Below, piece by piece: positions 27,269-35,870 of a stretch of 64,000 bases of DNA; the stretch's first letter is position 1; every line of letters begins with the position of its first letter. Made by a program: the position numbers and the translations under genes. Source of the stretch: CAYPKW01 sp964411425 (lineage in GTDB: Bacteria > Pseudomonadota > Alphaproteobacteria > Dongiales > Dongiaceae). The DNA lies in contig CAYPKW010000006.1 in the NCBI GenBank assembly GCA_964411425.1, positions 1-64,000 of the forward strand, read 5' to 3'. The notes below the pieces were generated by a model, which saw only the letters and a program-made list of their open reading frames with translations, ran no database searches and was not told the origin of the DNA.

Positions 27269-27415
27269 CTAGTGGTATGGTTCCGACAAATGGCTCCCAC
27301 GGGGAAGCCATTTGTCGGAAGCTGAATACCACTAGCGTCAATAGGTTTGTGGGCCGATTCACCCGACGGAAAGTACCCTCTTCTAGGGTCCTTTCTGTCG
27401 GGATCGGACCACTAG
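27269..27415. repeat. CTAG-bounded double-hairpin repeat, copy B (inverted relative to copy A)
   Basis: The element starts CTAGTGGTATGGTTCCGACA and ends GGATCGGACCACTAG. It is the reverse complement of copy A with a few changes, most of which keep the stems paired: the inner stem is TTCCGACAAATGGCT...AGCCATTTGTCGGAA here, against GGTTCCC/GGGAACC ends in copy A. Compensatory changes indicate that the hairpins matter. The stop codon of the adjacent phosphatase gene lies in the terminal CTAG. It fills the gap between secB and the phosphatase. Confidence 0.9.
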
Positions 27416-27960
27416 GGTAGCACGGCCGCCGTCGCGCGCTCAACCAGCTCGCGCGGGTCGAACTCGATACAGTCGCCGTTGGCCAATTCGCGGCCGGTGA
27501 GCGAGCGGATGAACGCCCAGTGGCTCACCACCGCCACCCGCGGCCAGTCCAGGAGGGCGCCCATGGCGGCGCGGAACCGCTCGCAACGCTGGCCCAGCTC
27601 CGCCTCGGTCTCCTCGGCGACCGGCCACCAGCGCTCGTCGAGGGCGGTGAAGTCGAGCCCGGGCCAGCGGCGCATCAGCTCCGAGCGCCGCGTCCCGATA
27701 TCGCAGACGAAGAAGGCCCGCTCGCGCACCAGCGGCTCGACGGCGATCGGCACGCCCAACCGTTCGGCGATGATCGCCGCCGTCTCCAGGGCGCGGCTGT
27801 AGGGGCTCGCCAGCAGGCGGCGCACCGCGTGCCGCGCCAGCATCGCCGCCAGCGCGGCCGCTTGGCCGCGGCCGAGCTCGGTCAGCCCCGGGTCGGGGAT
27901 GCCGGGATCGACGCGGGTCTCGTTGAAGACCGCGTTGAAGGCCGACTGCCCGTGGCGCAC
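27412..27960 (-). CDS. Histidine phosphatase family protein
   Basis: The protein of about 182 residues has the phosphoglycerate-mutase-like fold. The catalytic RHGQS is at the very N-terminus, then SPYSRALETAAII with the second Arg, VRERAFFVCDIGTRR with the acid, and VVSHWAFIRSLTG with the second His. The substrate is unknown. A GTG directly before RHGQS is the first standard start. Upstream in frame are codons for LIL with no ATG, preceded by GGGAGG, so initiation at the CTG at 27969 (giving LILVRHGQS) is plausible and would restore the usual beta strand. Confidence 0.85.
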   Translation of the reverse strand: MRHGQSAFNAVFNETRVDPGIPDPGLTELGRGQAAALAAMLARHAVRRLLASPYSRALETAAIIAERLGVPIAVEPLVRERAFFVCDIGTRRSELMRRWPGLDFTALDERWWPVAEETEAELGQRCERFRAAMGALLDWPRVAVVSHWAFIRSLTGRELANGDCIEFDPRELVERATAAVLP

Positions 27961-28145
27961 CAGGATCAGCGCCGCCTCCCGACCGGGCGCGGCGCGCTTG
28001 CTCTTTTCCTCGGCATTGCCTATCTAATCATGATCGCGAGGAGAGGCCGGCGATCCTCCGGGTGCGTCGCCCACCATTCCACAGGATGGCGTTCCGACGC
28101 AATGACGCGGGCGCCGCCGCTCGGTGGTTCGGCCGGGCACGGATC

Positions 28146-28835
28146 ATGGATCAAGGCGTGCAGTTTCTCGACATCATCCTATTCGCGTTGATCGCGATCT
28201 TCCTGGGCTTGCGTTTGCGCAGCATGCTGGGCCGGCGCACCGGCCAGGAGCGCCGGCGCGATCCGTTCGCGGCGCGCAAGACCGAGGAGGCGAGCGAGGG
28301 CAAGGTCATCCCGCTGCCGGACCGCGGCGCTCAAGCGGCGGGCGCCGAGGCTACGGAGGCCTCTCCGGGTGGCGCCGACGCCGACGTGCAGGCGGGCTTC
28401 GAGGGCATCGCCGCGGCCGACCGCGGCTTCTCGCCGGCCGCCTTCCTGGCCGGGGCGCGCGCCGCCTTCGAGATCGTGGTGAACGCCTTTGGCGCGGGCG
28501 ATGCGGGCGCGCTCCGCCCGCTGCTCAGCGACGAGGTGTTCGACAACTTCAACCGGGCGATCCAGGCCCGCGCCAAGGCCGGCCACACGCGGCAGACCAC
28601 GCTCGTCGGCATCGCCTCGGCAAGCGTCGTGGAGGCGGAGTTGAGGGACCGCAGCGCACGGCTTACCGTCAAGTTCGTCAGCGACCAGATCAACGCGACG
28701 CTGGATGGCGCCGGCAACGCGGTGGAGGGAGACTCCGCCAAGGTCGCCACCGTCACGGACCTGTGGACGTTCGAGCGAAGCTTGCGTTCGCGCGATCCGA
28801 ACTGGACGCTGGTCGCCACGGGCAGCTCGAACTGA
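28146..28835 (+). CDS. Tim44/TimA-domain membrane-associated protein
   Basis: The 229-residue protein has one N-terminal membrane helix (LDIILFALIAIFLGLRL), a charged low-complexity linker, and a Tim44-like C-terminal domain (FLAGARAAFEIVVNAFGAGDAGALRPLLSDEVFDNFNRAI). It is the bacterial TimA relative, thought to assist a membrane complex in alphaproteobacteria; the precise role is uncertain. The upstream frame to 28062 is not family-like. mltA begins five bases after its stop. Confidence 0.88.
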   Translation: MDQGVQFLDIILFALIAIFLGLRLRSMLGRRTGQERRRDPFAARKTEEASEGKVIPLPDRGAQAAGAEATEASPGGADADVQAGFEGIAAADRGFSPAAFLAGARAAFEIVVNAFGAGDAGALRPLLSDEVFDNFNRAIQARAKAGHTRQTTLVGIASASVVEAELRDRSARLTVKFVSDQINATLDGAGNAVEGDSAKVATVTDLWTFERSLRSRDPNWTLVATGSSN

Positions 28836-28840
28836 GGGCG

Positions 28841-30010
28841 ATGCGAGGGGCCGCCGTCGCCCTGGTCGCGGCGCTCGGCCTTGCCGCCTGCGCCGCGCCG
28901 AAGGAGGCGGGGCGCATCGCGCCCACCACCTTCGCCGAGTTGCCGGGCTGGGACGCCGACCGGCTGGACGAGGCGCTGCCGGCGCTGCTGCGGAGTTGCG
29001 GGCGCCTCATGAAGCGCGAGGACGCTCGCGCCGTCGGCCCCGAGGGGCTGGCCGGCACGGTCGCCGACTGGAAGCCCGCTTGCGTCGCCGCCGCCGAGGC
29101 CTCCGGCGAGGTTGGCGCGAGACGTTTCTTCGAAACCTGGTTCGTGCCGTTCGAGGTCGCGGGCAAGGACGGCGAGCACGGCCTCTTCACCGGCTATTAC
29201 GAGCCCGAGCTTGCCGGCGCAGGCGCCCCGGACGAAGGCTATCCCGCCGCCATCTACCGCCGGCCGCCGGACGTCGTCACGGTCGATCTCGGCGAGTTCC
29301 GCGCCGACTTCGAGGGCGAGAGCATCGTCGGGCGCGTCGTGGACGGCCGCCTCAAGCCCTATCTGTCGCGCGCGGAGATCGAGGCGGGCGGCCTCGCGGG
29401 ACGGAATCTCGAGCTGTTCTGGCTCGCCGATCCGGTCGATGCGTTCTTCTTGCAGATCCAGGGGTCCGGCCGGCTCAAGCTCGCCGACGGCGCTTTCGCC
29501 CGCGTCGGCTACGATGGCCAAAACGGCCGGCCCTACCACGCCATAGGCAAGACGCTGGTTGAGCGCGGCGCGCTGGCGAAGGACGGCGTCAGCGCGCAGG
29601 CGATCATGGCCTGGCTGCGCCTCCATCCGGGCGAGGCGGCGGAGGTCATGAACCTCAACCACTCCTACGTGTTCTTCCGCGCCATCGAAGGCGACGGGCC
29701 GGTCGGCGCGCAGGGCGTCGCGCTCACGCCGCTGCGCAGCCTCGCGGTCGATCCGGCGTTCATGCCGCTGGGCGCGCCGGTCTGGCTCGACACCGTCTGG
29801 CCCGAAGGAGTGCCGGAGGCGGGGCGGCGCTTGCGCCGCCTGGTGGTGACGCAGGACACCGGCGGCGCCATCAAGGGCGCCGTGCGCGGCGACCTGTTCT
29901 GGGGCACCGGCGATGGGGCGCTCGCCGGCGCCGGCACCATGAAGGAGCAGGGGCGCTATTTCCTGCTGCTGCCCAGGACGGTCGCGGAGCGCCGCGCGCT
30001 CAGCAGCTAG
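28841..30010 (+). CDS. mltA: Membrane-bound lytic murein transglycosylase A
   Basis: The 389-residue lipoprotein has a signal peptide and lipobox (ALGLAACAAP). It cleaves glycan strands with formation of 1,6-anhydro-muropeptides. The MltA domain is seen in GLFTGYYEPELAG, FFLQIQGSGRLKLADG and MNLNHSYVFFR. The C-terminal 3D domain, VTQDTGGAIKGAVRGDLFWGTG, contains the catalytic Asp. The timA-mltA order is conserved in alphaproteobacteria. Confidence 0.95.
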   Translation: MRGAAVALVAALGLAACAAPKEAGRIAPTTFAELPGWDADRLDEALPALLRSCGRLMKREDARAVGPEGLAGTVADWKPACVAAAEASGEVGARRFFETWFVPFEVAGKDGEHGLFTGYYEPELAGAGAPDEGYPAAIYRRPPDVVTVDLGEFRADFEGESIVGRVVDGRLKPYLSRAEIEAGGLAGRNLELFWLADPVDAFFLQIQGSGRLKLADGAFARVGYDGQNGRPYHAIGKTLVERGALAKDGVSAQAIMAWLRLHPGEAAEVMNLNHSYVFFRAIEGDGPVGAQGVALTPLRSLAVDPAFMPLGAPVWLDTVWPEGVPEAGRRLRRLVVTQDTGGAIKGAVRGDLFWGTGDGALAGAGTMKEQGRYFLLLPRTVAERRALSS

Positions 30011-30048
30011 TTGCGTTCACCGGCCGCGGTATCCATTGTGGCCGCGCC

Positions 30049-30810
30049 ATGCCCGAGCCACGGCCCCGCGTCGGTCTCTTCGTCACCTGCCTGGTCGACC
30101 TGTTCCGGCCGCGGATCGGCTTCGCCGCGGCGAAGCTGCTCGAATTGGCGGGCTGCCGGGTCGAGGTGCCGGCGCAGACCTGCTGCGGCCAGCCGGCGTA
30201 CAACTTGGGCGATCGGCAGGACGCCCAAGCGATCGCGCGCGCCGTGGTCGAGGCGTTCGAAGGCTACGATTACGCGGTGGCGCCCAGCGGCTCCTGCGCC
30301 GGCATGATCCGGGAACATTACCCGGCCTTGCTGCGCGAGGATCCAGCCTATGGCTCCAGGGCCGCGGGCCTGGCCGGACGCTGCCACGAGCTCACCAAAT
30401 TCCTTGTCGAGGTGCGCGGGATAACCGATTTCGGCGCCCGGTTCGAGGAGAGGGTTACCTACCACGACGCCTGCTCGGGCCTGCGCGAGCTGGGCGTCAA
30501 GGCCGAGCCGCGCCGGCTGCTCGCAGAGGTGTCGGGGCTGACGCTCGCCGAGTTGTCGGGCGCCGAGGAGTGCTGCGGCTTCGGCGGCGCGTTCTGCGTC
30601 AAGTACCCGGAGATTTCCGAGCGCATCCTCGCCGAAAAGACGGCCGCCATCGACCGCACCGGGGCCGGCACGGTGCTCGCCGGCGACCTCGGCTGCCTCA
30701 TGAACATCGCCGGCAAGTTGCAGCGCGACGGCAGCCGCGTCGGCGCGCGCCACGTCGCCGAGGTTCTCGCCGGCATGGCGGACGGGCCGGCCATCGGCGA
30801 GCCCGGCTGA
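30049..30810 (+). CDS. lutA: Lactate utilisation Fe-S oxidoreductase LutA
   Basis: The 253-residue protein has two CCG cysteine-rich domains: VPAQTCCGQPAYNLGD and ECCGFGGAFCVKYPE. These occur in LutA/GlcF/HdrB proteins that bind iron-sulfur centres. With LutB and LutC it oxidises L-lactate to pyruvate. Its stop overlaps the lutB start (TGATG), and all three lut genes are contiguous and coupled. Confidence 0.93.
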   Translation: MPEPRPRVGLFVTCLVDLFRPRIGFAAAKLLELAGCRVEVPAQTCCGQPAYNLGDRQDAQAIARAVVEAFEGYDYAVAPSGSCAGMIREHYPALLREDPAYGSRAAGLAGRCHELTKFLVEVRGITDFGARFEERVTYHDACSGLRELGVKAEPRRLLAEVSGLTLAELSGAEECCGFGGAFCVKYPEISERILAEKTAAIDRTGAGTVLAGDLGCLMNIAGKLQRDGSRVGARHVAEVLAGMADGPAIGEPG

Positions 30811-32228
30811 TGCAGGCGCCCACCAGCCATCTGTTCAAGGCGAATGCGCGCGCCGCGCTGAAGGATGCCCAGCTACAGTCGGCGCTCGGCCATATCCGGG
30901 TCGGCTTCGTCGAGCGGCGCGCCGAGGCCGTCCGCCGCCTGCCGGAGTTCGACGCGCTCACCAACGCCGCCCGCGCCATCAAGGACCACGTGCTGGCGCA
31001 TCTCGACCTCTACCTGGAGCGCTTCGCCGAGCGGGTGGCGGCGTCGGGCGGCGAGGTGCATTGGTGCGCCGACGCGGCTGAGGCGCGCGCCGCAGTGCTC
31101 GCCATCTGCCGGGCCGCCGGCGCCCGCATAGTGACCAAGGGCAAGTCGATGACGGGCGAGGAAATCGGCCTCAACGAATTCCTGGAGCAGAACGATATCG
31201 AGCCGGTCGAGACCGACCTCGGCGAGTACATCATCCAATTGCGCCGCGAGCCGCCGAGCCACATCATCGCGCCCGCGATCCACGTCAACAAGGAACAGGT
31301 GGCCGACGCGTTCCGCGTCGCGCACGCCGACCTCGACCCGGCGCGCCCGCTCGACCAGCCGGCGGCGCTCCTGGCCGAGGCGAGGGCCATGCTGCGCCCC
31401 CGGTTCCTCGCCGCCGATGTCGGCATCACGGGCGCCAACTTCCTGGTGGCCGAGACCGGCTCGACGGTGATCGTCACCAACGAGGGCAACGGCGACCTGA
31501 CGCAGACGCTGCCCCGCGTCCACGTCGTGATCGCGGGCATCGAGAAGGTGGTGCCGACGCTCGAGGACATGGCGACGATCCTGCGCGTGCTGGCGCGGTC
31601 CGCCACCGGCCAGGAGTTCTCGGTCTACACCACGCTGTCGACCGGACCGCGCCACCCTGGCGATCTCGACGGGCCGGAGCAGTTCCACGTCGTGCTGCTC
31701 GACAACGGGCGCAGCGCCATGCTCGGCACCGAGTTCCAGGACGCGCTGCGTTGCATCCGTTGCGGCGCCTGTCTCAACCACTGCCCGGTCTACCAGGCGG
31801 TAGGCGGGCACGCCTATGGCTGGGTGTACTCGGGCCCCATCGGCGCCGTTCTCGACCCGGCGCTGCTGGGGCTGGAGCGCGCCGCCGATCTGCCCAACGC
31901 CTCCACCTTGTGCGGGCGTTGCGAGGCGGTCTGCCCGGTGCGGATTCCGATCCCGCGCATGCTGCGCCACTGGCGCGAGCGCGAGTTCGAGCGCCACCTG
32001 GCCCCGCGCGGCTCGCGCCTGGCGCTCCGCCTGTGGGCGTTCTGTGCCCGGCGGCCGGCGCTCTATCGGTTCCTCGCGGCGTTGGCCGCCGGCGTTCTAG
32101 GGAGCCTCGGGCGGCGGCGCGGGCGGTTCCGCTGGCTCCCCTTCGCCCGCGGCTGGACCGGGGCGCGGGACTTTCCGGCGCCGGAAGGGCGCACGTTCCA
32201 GAGCCTTTGGCGCGAGCGCGGGACATGA
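30810..32228 (+). CDS. lutB: Lactate utilisation iron-sulfur protein LutB
   Basis: The 472-residue protein has a LutC-like LUD domain (VTKGKSMTGEEIGLNEFLEQNDIEPVETDLGEYIIQL and EPPSHIIAPAIHVNK) followed by two 4Fe-4S clusters (CIRCGACLNHCPVYQ and CGRCEAVCPVRIP). It is the electron-transferring subunit of the LutABC lactate dehydrogenase system. The start ATG shares bases with the lutA stop. The open frame from 30036 upstream overlaps lutA in another phase and is not real. Confidence 0.94.
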   Translation: MQAPTSHLFKANARAALKDAQLQSALGHIRVGFVERRAEAVRRLPEFDALTNAARAIKDHVLAHLDLYLERFAERVAASGGEVHWCADAAEARAAVLAICRAAGARIVTKGKSMTGEEIGLNEFLEQNDIEPVETDLGEYIIQLRREPPSHIIAPAIHVNKEQVADAFRVAHADLDPARPLDQPAALLAEARAMLRPRFLAADVGITGANFLVAETGSTVIVTNEGNGDLTQTLPRVHVVIAGIEKVVPTLEDMATILRVLARSATGQEFSVYTTLSTGPRHPGDLDGPEQFHVVLLDNGRSAMLGTEFQDALRCIRCGACLNHCPVYQAVGGHAYGWVYSGPIGAVLDPALLGLERAADLPNASTLCGRCEAVCPVRIPIPRMLRHWREREFERHLAPRGSRLALRLWAFCARRPALYRFLAALAAGVLGSLGRRRGRFRWLPFARGWTGARDFPAPEGRTFQSLWRERGT

Positions 32229-32863
32229 GCGAGGGCCGCGCGGCCATGCTCGATGCGATCCGCCGGTCGCTCCGCCGTGGCGCTCCGCCGCCGCCGGCGC
32301 CGGGGCCCGGGCCCATACCGCGGCGCGCCCGGCCGCGCGCCGACGAACTGCTGGATCGCTTCGTCGCCATGGCCGAGGCCGCCGCAAGCACCGTGGTTCG
32401 CCTCGCCTCGGCGGCCGAGGTGCCGGGCGCGGCGGCGGATTATCTCGCCCGCCACAACCTGCCGGCGGCGCTCCGCCTCGCGCCCGACAAACGGCTGGCG
32501 GCGCTCCCCTGGGGCGGTACGCTGCTGGAGGTAAGTTCGGGCGCGGCCCGGCCGGCGGACGCGGCCTCGCTCACCCCGGCCTTCGCCGGCGTGGCGGAGA
32601 CCGGCACGCTCGTGCTCGTCTCCGGCCCCTCGACGCCGACCGCGCTCAACCTGCTGCCCGACACCCACATGGTGATGCTGCAGGCGGCCCGCGTGGTCGG
32701 CGGCTACGAGGACGCGATCGCCGCCTTGCGTGCCGCCTATCCGCGGCTGCCGCGCACGGTGAACTTCATCACCGGCCCGTCGCGCAGCGCCGACATCGAG
32801 CAGACGCTCCAGATGGGCGCGCACGGCCCGCGCCGACTGCATATCCTGCTGGTCGATGGTTAA
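32225..32863 (+). CDS. lutC: Lactate utilisation protein LutC
   Basis: The 212-residue LUD-domain protein contains FAGVAETGTLVLVSGPSTPTALNLLPDTHMVML and RTVNFITGPSRSADIEQTLQMGAHGPRRLHILLVD, the family hallmarks. It completes the LutABC set. The start ATG overlaps the lutB stop (ATGA), and smr overlaps its 3' end by eight bases. Confidence 0.94.
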   Translation: MSEGRAAMLDAIRRSLRRGAPPPPAPGPGPIPRRARPRADELLDRFVAMAEAAASTVVRLASAAEVPGAAADYLARHNLPAALRLAPDKRLAALPWGGTLLEVSSGAARPADAASLTPAFAGVAETGTLVLVSGPSTPTALNLLPDTHMVMLQAARVVGGYEDAIAALRAAYPRLPRTVNFITGPSRSADIEQTLQMGAHGPRRLHILLVDG

Positions 32864-33341
32864 GAGGCTCAGCCCCGAGGACGAGGCGCTGTGGCGCGCG
32901 GCCATGCGCGACGCGGCGCCGCTCAAGGGCAAGGCGCTGCCGCCCGCGCCGCCGCTGGAGACCGCACGGCCGGGCGCGGCGCTCCCGCCGCTCGCCCGCG
33001 GCCGGGCCGCCGGCGTCGATCGCCGCTCGGTCGAGCGGCTGAGCCGCGGCCGCACCCCGGTCGAGGCGACACTCGATCTGCACGGCATGACGCAGGCCGA
33101 GGCGCACCGCCGCCTCGCCGACTTCCTCGCCCGCTCGGCCGACGCCGGCCGGCGCTGCGTGCTGGTGGTGACCGGAAAGGGTCTTTCCAAGAGCGAGGGC
33201 GGGGTCTTGAAGGCGGCGGTACCCCGCTGGCTCAATGAGGCGCCGCTGCGCGGCGAGGTGCTCGCCTACGACTACGCCGCGCCGCGCCACGGCGGCATGG
33301 GCGCGCTCTACGTCCTGCTGAAGCGCCGGCGCCCGCGGTGA
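32856..33341 (+). CDS. Smr/MutS2-type domain protein
   Basis: The 161-residue protein has a low-complexity N-terminal half and a C-terminal Smr domain: EATLDLHGMTQAEAHRRLADFL with the DLHG motif, and RCVLVVTGKGLSKSEGG with TGKG. Smr domains are nucleases or nucleic-acid binders. No MutS part is present. It overlaps lutC at its start and the XRE regulator at its end (GTGA), so it is coupled to both. Confidence 0.9.
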   Translation: MVKRLSPEDEALWRAAMRDAAPLKGKALPPAPPLETARPGAALPPLARGRAAGVDRRSVERLSRGRTPVEATLDLHGMTQAEAHRRLADFLARSADAGRRCVLVVTGKGLSKSEGGVLKAAVPRWLNEAPLRGEVLAYDYAAPRHGGMGALYVLLKRRRPR

Positions 33342-33694
33342 CCCCGTTCGGCGAGAAGCTGCGGGCCTTGCGCGCCCGGCAGGGCGTGCTGCTCAAGGAC
33401 ATGGCGGCGGCGCTCAAGGTCTCGCCCGCCTATCTCTCGGCGCTCGAACACGGCCACCGCGGCCGCCCGTCGGGCGGCCTGGTGCAGCAGATCTCGGCCT
33501 ACTTCAACCTCGCCTGGGACGACGTGGACGAGTTGCAGCGGCTGGCGGCGCTGTCGCATCCGCGCGTCACGGTCGATACCGCCGGGCTCTCGCCCAAGGC
33601 GACGGAGCTCGCCAACCGGCTGGCGGAGCGGATCGCCGAGCTGGATGAAGACCGCATCCGCAGGATCGCGGCCATTCTCGAAGAGACGGATTGA
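33338..33694 (+). CDS. XRE-family helix-turn-helix regulator
   Basis: The 118-residue protein has an N-terminal Cro/C1-type HTH (LRALRARQGVLLKDMAAALKVSPAYLSALEHGHRGRPSGGLVQQIS) and a helical C-terminal half. The Smr-XRE pair is conserved in alphaproteobacteria. The target is not evident from the sequence. It starts with a GTG overlapping the smr stop. Confidence 0.88.
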   Translation: MTPFGEKLRALRARQGVLLKDMAAALKVSPAYLSALEHGHRGRPSGGLVQQISAYFNLAWDDVDELQRLAALSHPRVTVDTAGLSPKATELANRLAERIAELDEDRIRRIAAILEETD

Positions 33695-33724
33695 GCGGTG
33701 CGGCGGCAGGCCCCGGACTGTAAT

Positions 33725-34519
33725 ATGAACGCCATGCCTCGGGTCGCCCCCTCGAGTCTCCGCTCCCCGTTCCTGAAACGCCTCGCCTGGATCGAGGGCA
33801 GAGGCGAGGCCAAGCGCTTTCCGTTCGACTTGCCGATCTTTGCCTCGGGCTCGCTGGTGCTCGAATTCCGCCGCCCGGTGGCGCTGTTCGTGGGCGAGAA
33901 CGGCACTGGCAAGTCGACGCTGCTTGAAGCGATCGCCGCCAACTGCGGCTTCAATCCGACCGGCGGCAACCGCAACCACGCCTACGGCCGCGAGGCGCCC
34001 ATGGCCGAGCTCGCCGGCGCCATGCGGCTCTCGTGGCTGCCGCGCATGACCAAGGGCTTCTTCATGCGGGCCGAGAGCTTCTTCGACTTCGCGAAGTATA
34101 TCGACGATCTGGCGGGCGGGTGCGGCAAGGCGCTCGATTCCTACGGCGGCAAGTTGCTAAACGCCCAGTCGCATGGCGAATCGTTCATGGCAATGTTCCG
34201 CAACAAGTTCGCCCGGCGCGGCATCTACATCCTGGACGAGCCGGAGGCGGCGCTCTCGCCCTCGCGCCAACTCGCGTTCCTGAGACTACTGCACGAGCTG
34301 GAGGCCACGGGCGACACCCAATGGCTCATCGCCACCCACTCGCCGATCCTGATGACCTACCCGACGGCGCAGCTCTTCCATCTCGACGGCGCCGGCATCC
34401 GCGAGACCGACTACCGCGAGATTCCGCACTATCGCCTGGCGCGCGACTTCTTGAACGCCCCCGAGCGCTTCCTCGACGAGTTGATGCGCGACGAGGCGGG
34501 GGCGGCGCCTACAAAATGA
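33725..34519 (+). CDS. AAA family ATPase (ABC-type, RecF/SMC-like)
   Basis: The protein of about 264 residues has Walker A FVGENGTGKSTLLEAIA, the Q-loop region and Walker B with GIYILDEPEAALSPSRQLAFLRLLHEL, then WLIATHSPILMTYP. Such compact ABC-type ATPases are common and poorly characterised; it has no membrane partner or nuclease domain. A GTG at 33698 is an alternative start; I chose the first ATG, MNAMPRVAP. It converges with hslU and overlaps its end by 11 bases. Confidence 0.85.
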   Translation: MNAMPRVAPSSLRSPFLKRLAWIEGRGEAKRFPFDLPIFASGSLVLEFRRPVALFVGENGTGKSTLLEAIAANCGFNPTGGNRNHAYGREAPMAELAGAMRLSWLPRMTKGFFMRAESFFDFAKYIDDLAGGCGKALDSYGGKLLNAQSHGESFMAMFRNKFARRGIYILDEPEAALSPSRQLAFLRLLHELEATGDTQWLIATHSPILMTYPTAQLFHLDGAGIRETDYREIPHYRLARDFLNAPERFLDELMRDEAGAAPTK

Positions 34520-35870
34520 ACTTTCGCAAATCCGCGTTCTTGGCGAGCGGTGCTACGCGCTCCTGCACGTAGGCGGCGTCGATCGCGATCTTGGTGCCCG
34601 GCCGGTCGGCGGCGGTGAAGCTGATCTCCTCCAGGAGGCGCTCCATCACCGTGTGCAGCCGCCGCGCGCCGATGTTCTCGACCGCGGAATTGATCTCGGC
34701 GGCGAGGTCGGCGATGGCGTCGATGGCGTCCGGCGTGAAGTCCAGCGCCACCTGCTCGGTCGCCAGCAGCGCCTTGTACTGTTTGGCCAGGCTCGCCTCC
34801 GGCTCGACCAGGATGCGTCTCAAGTCGTCGCGGGTGAGGGCCTTGAGCTCGACCCGGATGGGAAGGCGGCCCTGCAATTCCGGCAGCAGGTCCGAGGGCT
34901 TCGCCGAATGGAACGCGCCCGAGGCGATGAACAGCACGTGGTCGGTCCTGACGGGCCCGTGTTTCGTGTTCACCTGGGTGCCCTCGATCAGGGGCAGGAG
35001 GTCGCGCTGCACTCCCTCGCGGCTCACGTCGGCGCCGACGCGCTCGCCGCGCGCCGAGATCTTGTCGATCTCGTCGAGGAACACGATGCCGTTCTGCTCC
35101 ACCGCGTCGATCGCCTCGCGCACGAGCTTCTCATGGTCCAGCAGCTTGTCGCTCTCCTCGACCAGCAGCACCCGGTGCGACTCGGCCACCGTCAGGCGCC
35201 GCGGCTTCATGCGGCCGCCGAAGGCCTGGCCCAGGATGTCGTTGAGGTTCAGCATGCCAAGGCTCGCCCCCGGCATGCCGGGGATCTCGAAGGTGGGCAG
35301 CGCACCGCCACCCTCCTTCACCTGCAGCTCGATCTCGCGGTCGTCGATTTCGCCCGACCGCAGCATGCGGCGGAACTTGGCGCGGGTGTCCGCGCCGGCC
35401 TTGTCGCCGACCAGCGCGTCCAGCACCCGCTCCTCGGCGTTGATCTCGGCCTTGGTCTCGACCCGGCGGCGCTGGCGTTCCTTCGTCATGGCGATCGAGA
35501 TCTCGACCAGGTCGCGCACGATCTGCTCGACGTCGCGCCCGACATAGCCCACCTCGGTGAACTTGGTCGCCTCCACCTTGAGGAACGGCGCCTGGGCGAG
35601 GCGCGCGAGCCTCCGCGCGATCTCGGTCTTGCCGACGCCGGTCGGCCCGATCATCAGGATGTTCTTCGGCAGCACCTCCTCGCGCATCTCGGGCGCCAAC
35701 TGCTGGCGGCGCCAGCGGTTCCGGAGCGCCACCGCGACCGCCCGCTTGGCGTCGCCCTGGCCGACGATGAAGCGGTCGAGCTCGGAGACGATCTCGCGCG
35801 GACTGAAGGCGGCGGTCTCGGGCTGGGCGGGCGCGGCGGGGCGCGCGGCGGCGGCGTCAATGGCGGTCAC
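34509..35870 (-). CDS. hslU: HslUV protease ATPase subunit HslU (ClpY)
   Basis: The 453-residue AAA+ unfoldase feeds substrates to HslV. Walker A is GPTGVGKTEIARRLA, Walker B is IVFLDEIDKI, and the family-specific C-terminus DLRKFIL docks into HslV. VGYVGRDVEQIVRDLVE is the pore-loop region. The GTG start at 35870 overlaps the hslV stop (GTGA). Low-complexity Ala/Pro residues precede the conserved SPREIVSELDRFIVGQ. Confidence 0.96.
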   Translation of the reverse strand: MTAIDAAAARPAAPAQPETAAFSPREIVSELDRFIVGQGDAKRAVAVALRNRWRRQQLAPEMREEVLPKNILMIGPTGVGKTEIARRLARLAQAPFLKVEATKFTEVGYVGRDVEQIVRDLVEISIAMTKERQRRRVETKAEINAEERVLDALVGDKAGADTRAKFRRMLRSGEIDDREIELQVKEGGGALPTFEIPGMPGASLGMLNLNDILGQAFGGRMKPRRLTVAESHRVLLVEESDKLLDHEKLVREAIDAVEQNGIVFLDEIDKISARGERVGADVSREGVQRDLLPLIEGTQVNTKHGPVRTDHVLFIASGAFHSAKPSDLLPELQGRLPIRVELKALTRDDLRRILVEPEASLAKQYKALLATEQVALDFTPDAIDAIADLAAEINSAVENIGARRLHTVMERLLEEISFTAADRPGTKIAIDAAYVQERVAPLAKNADLRKFIL

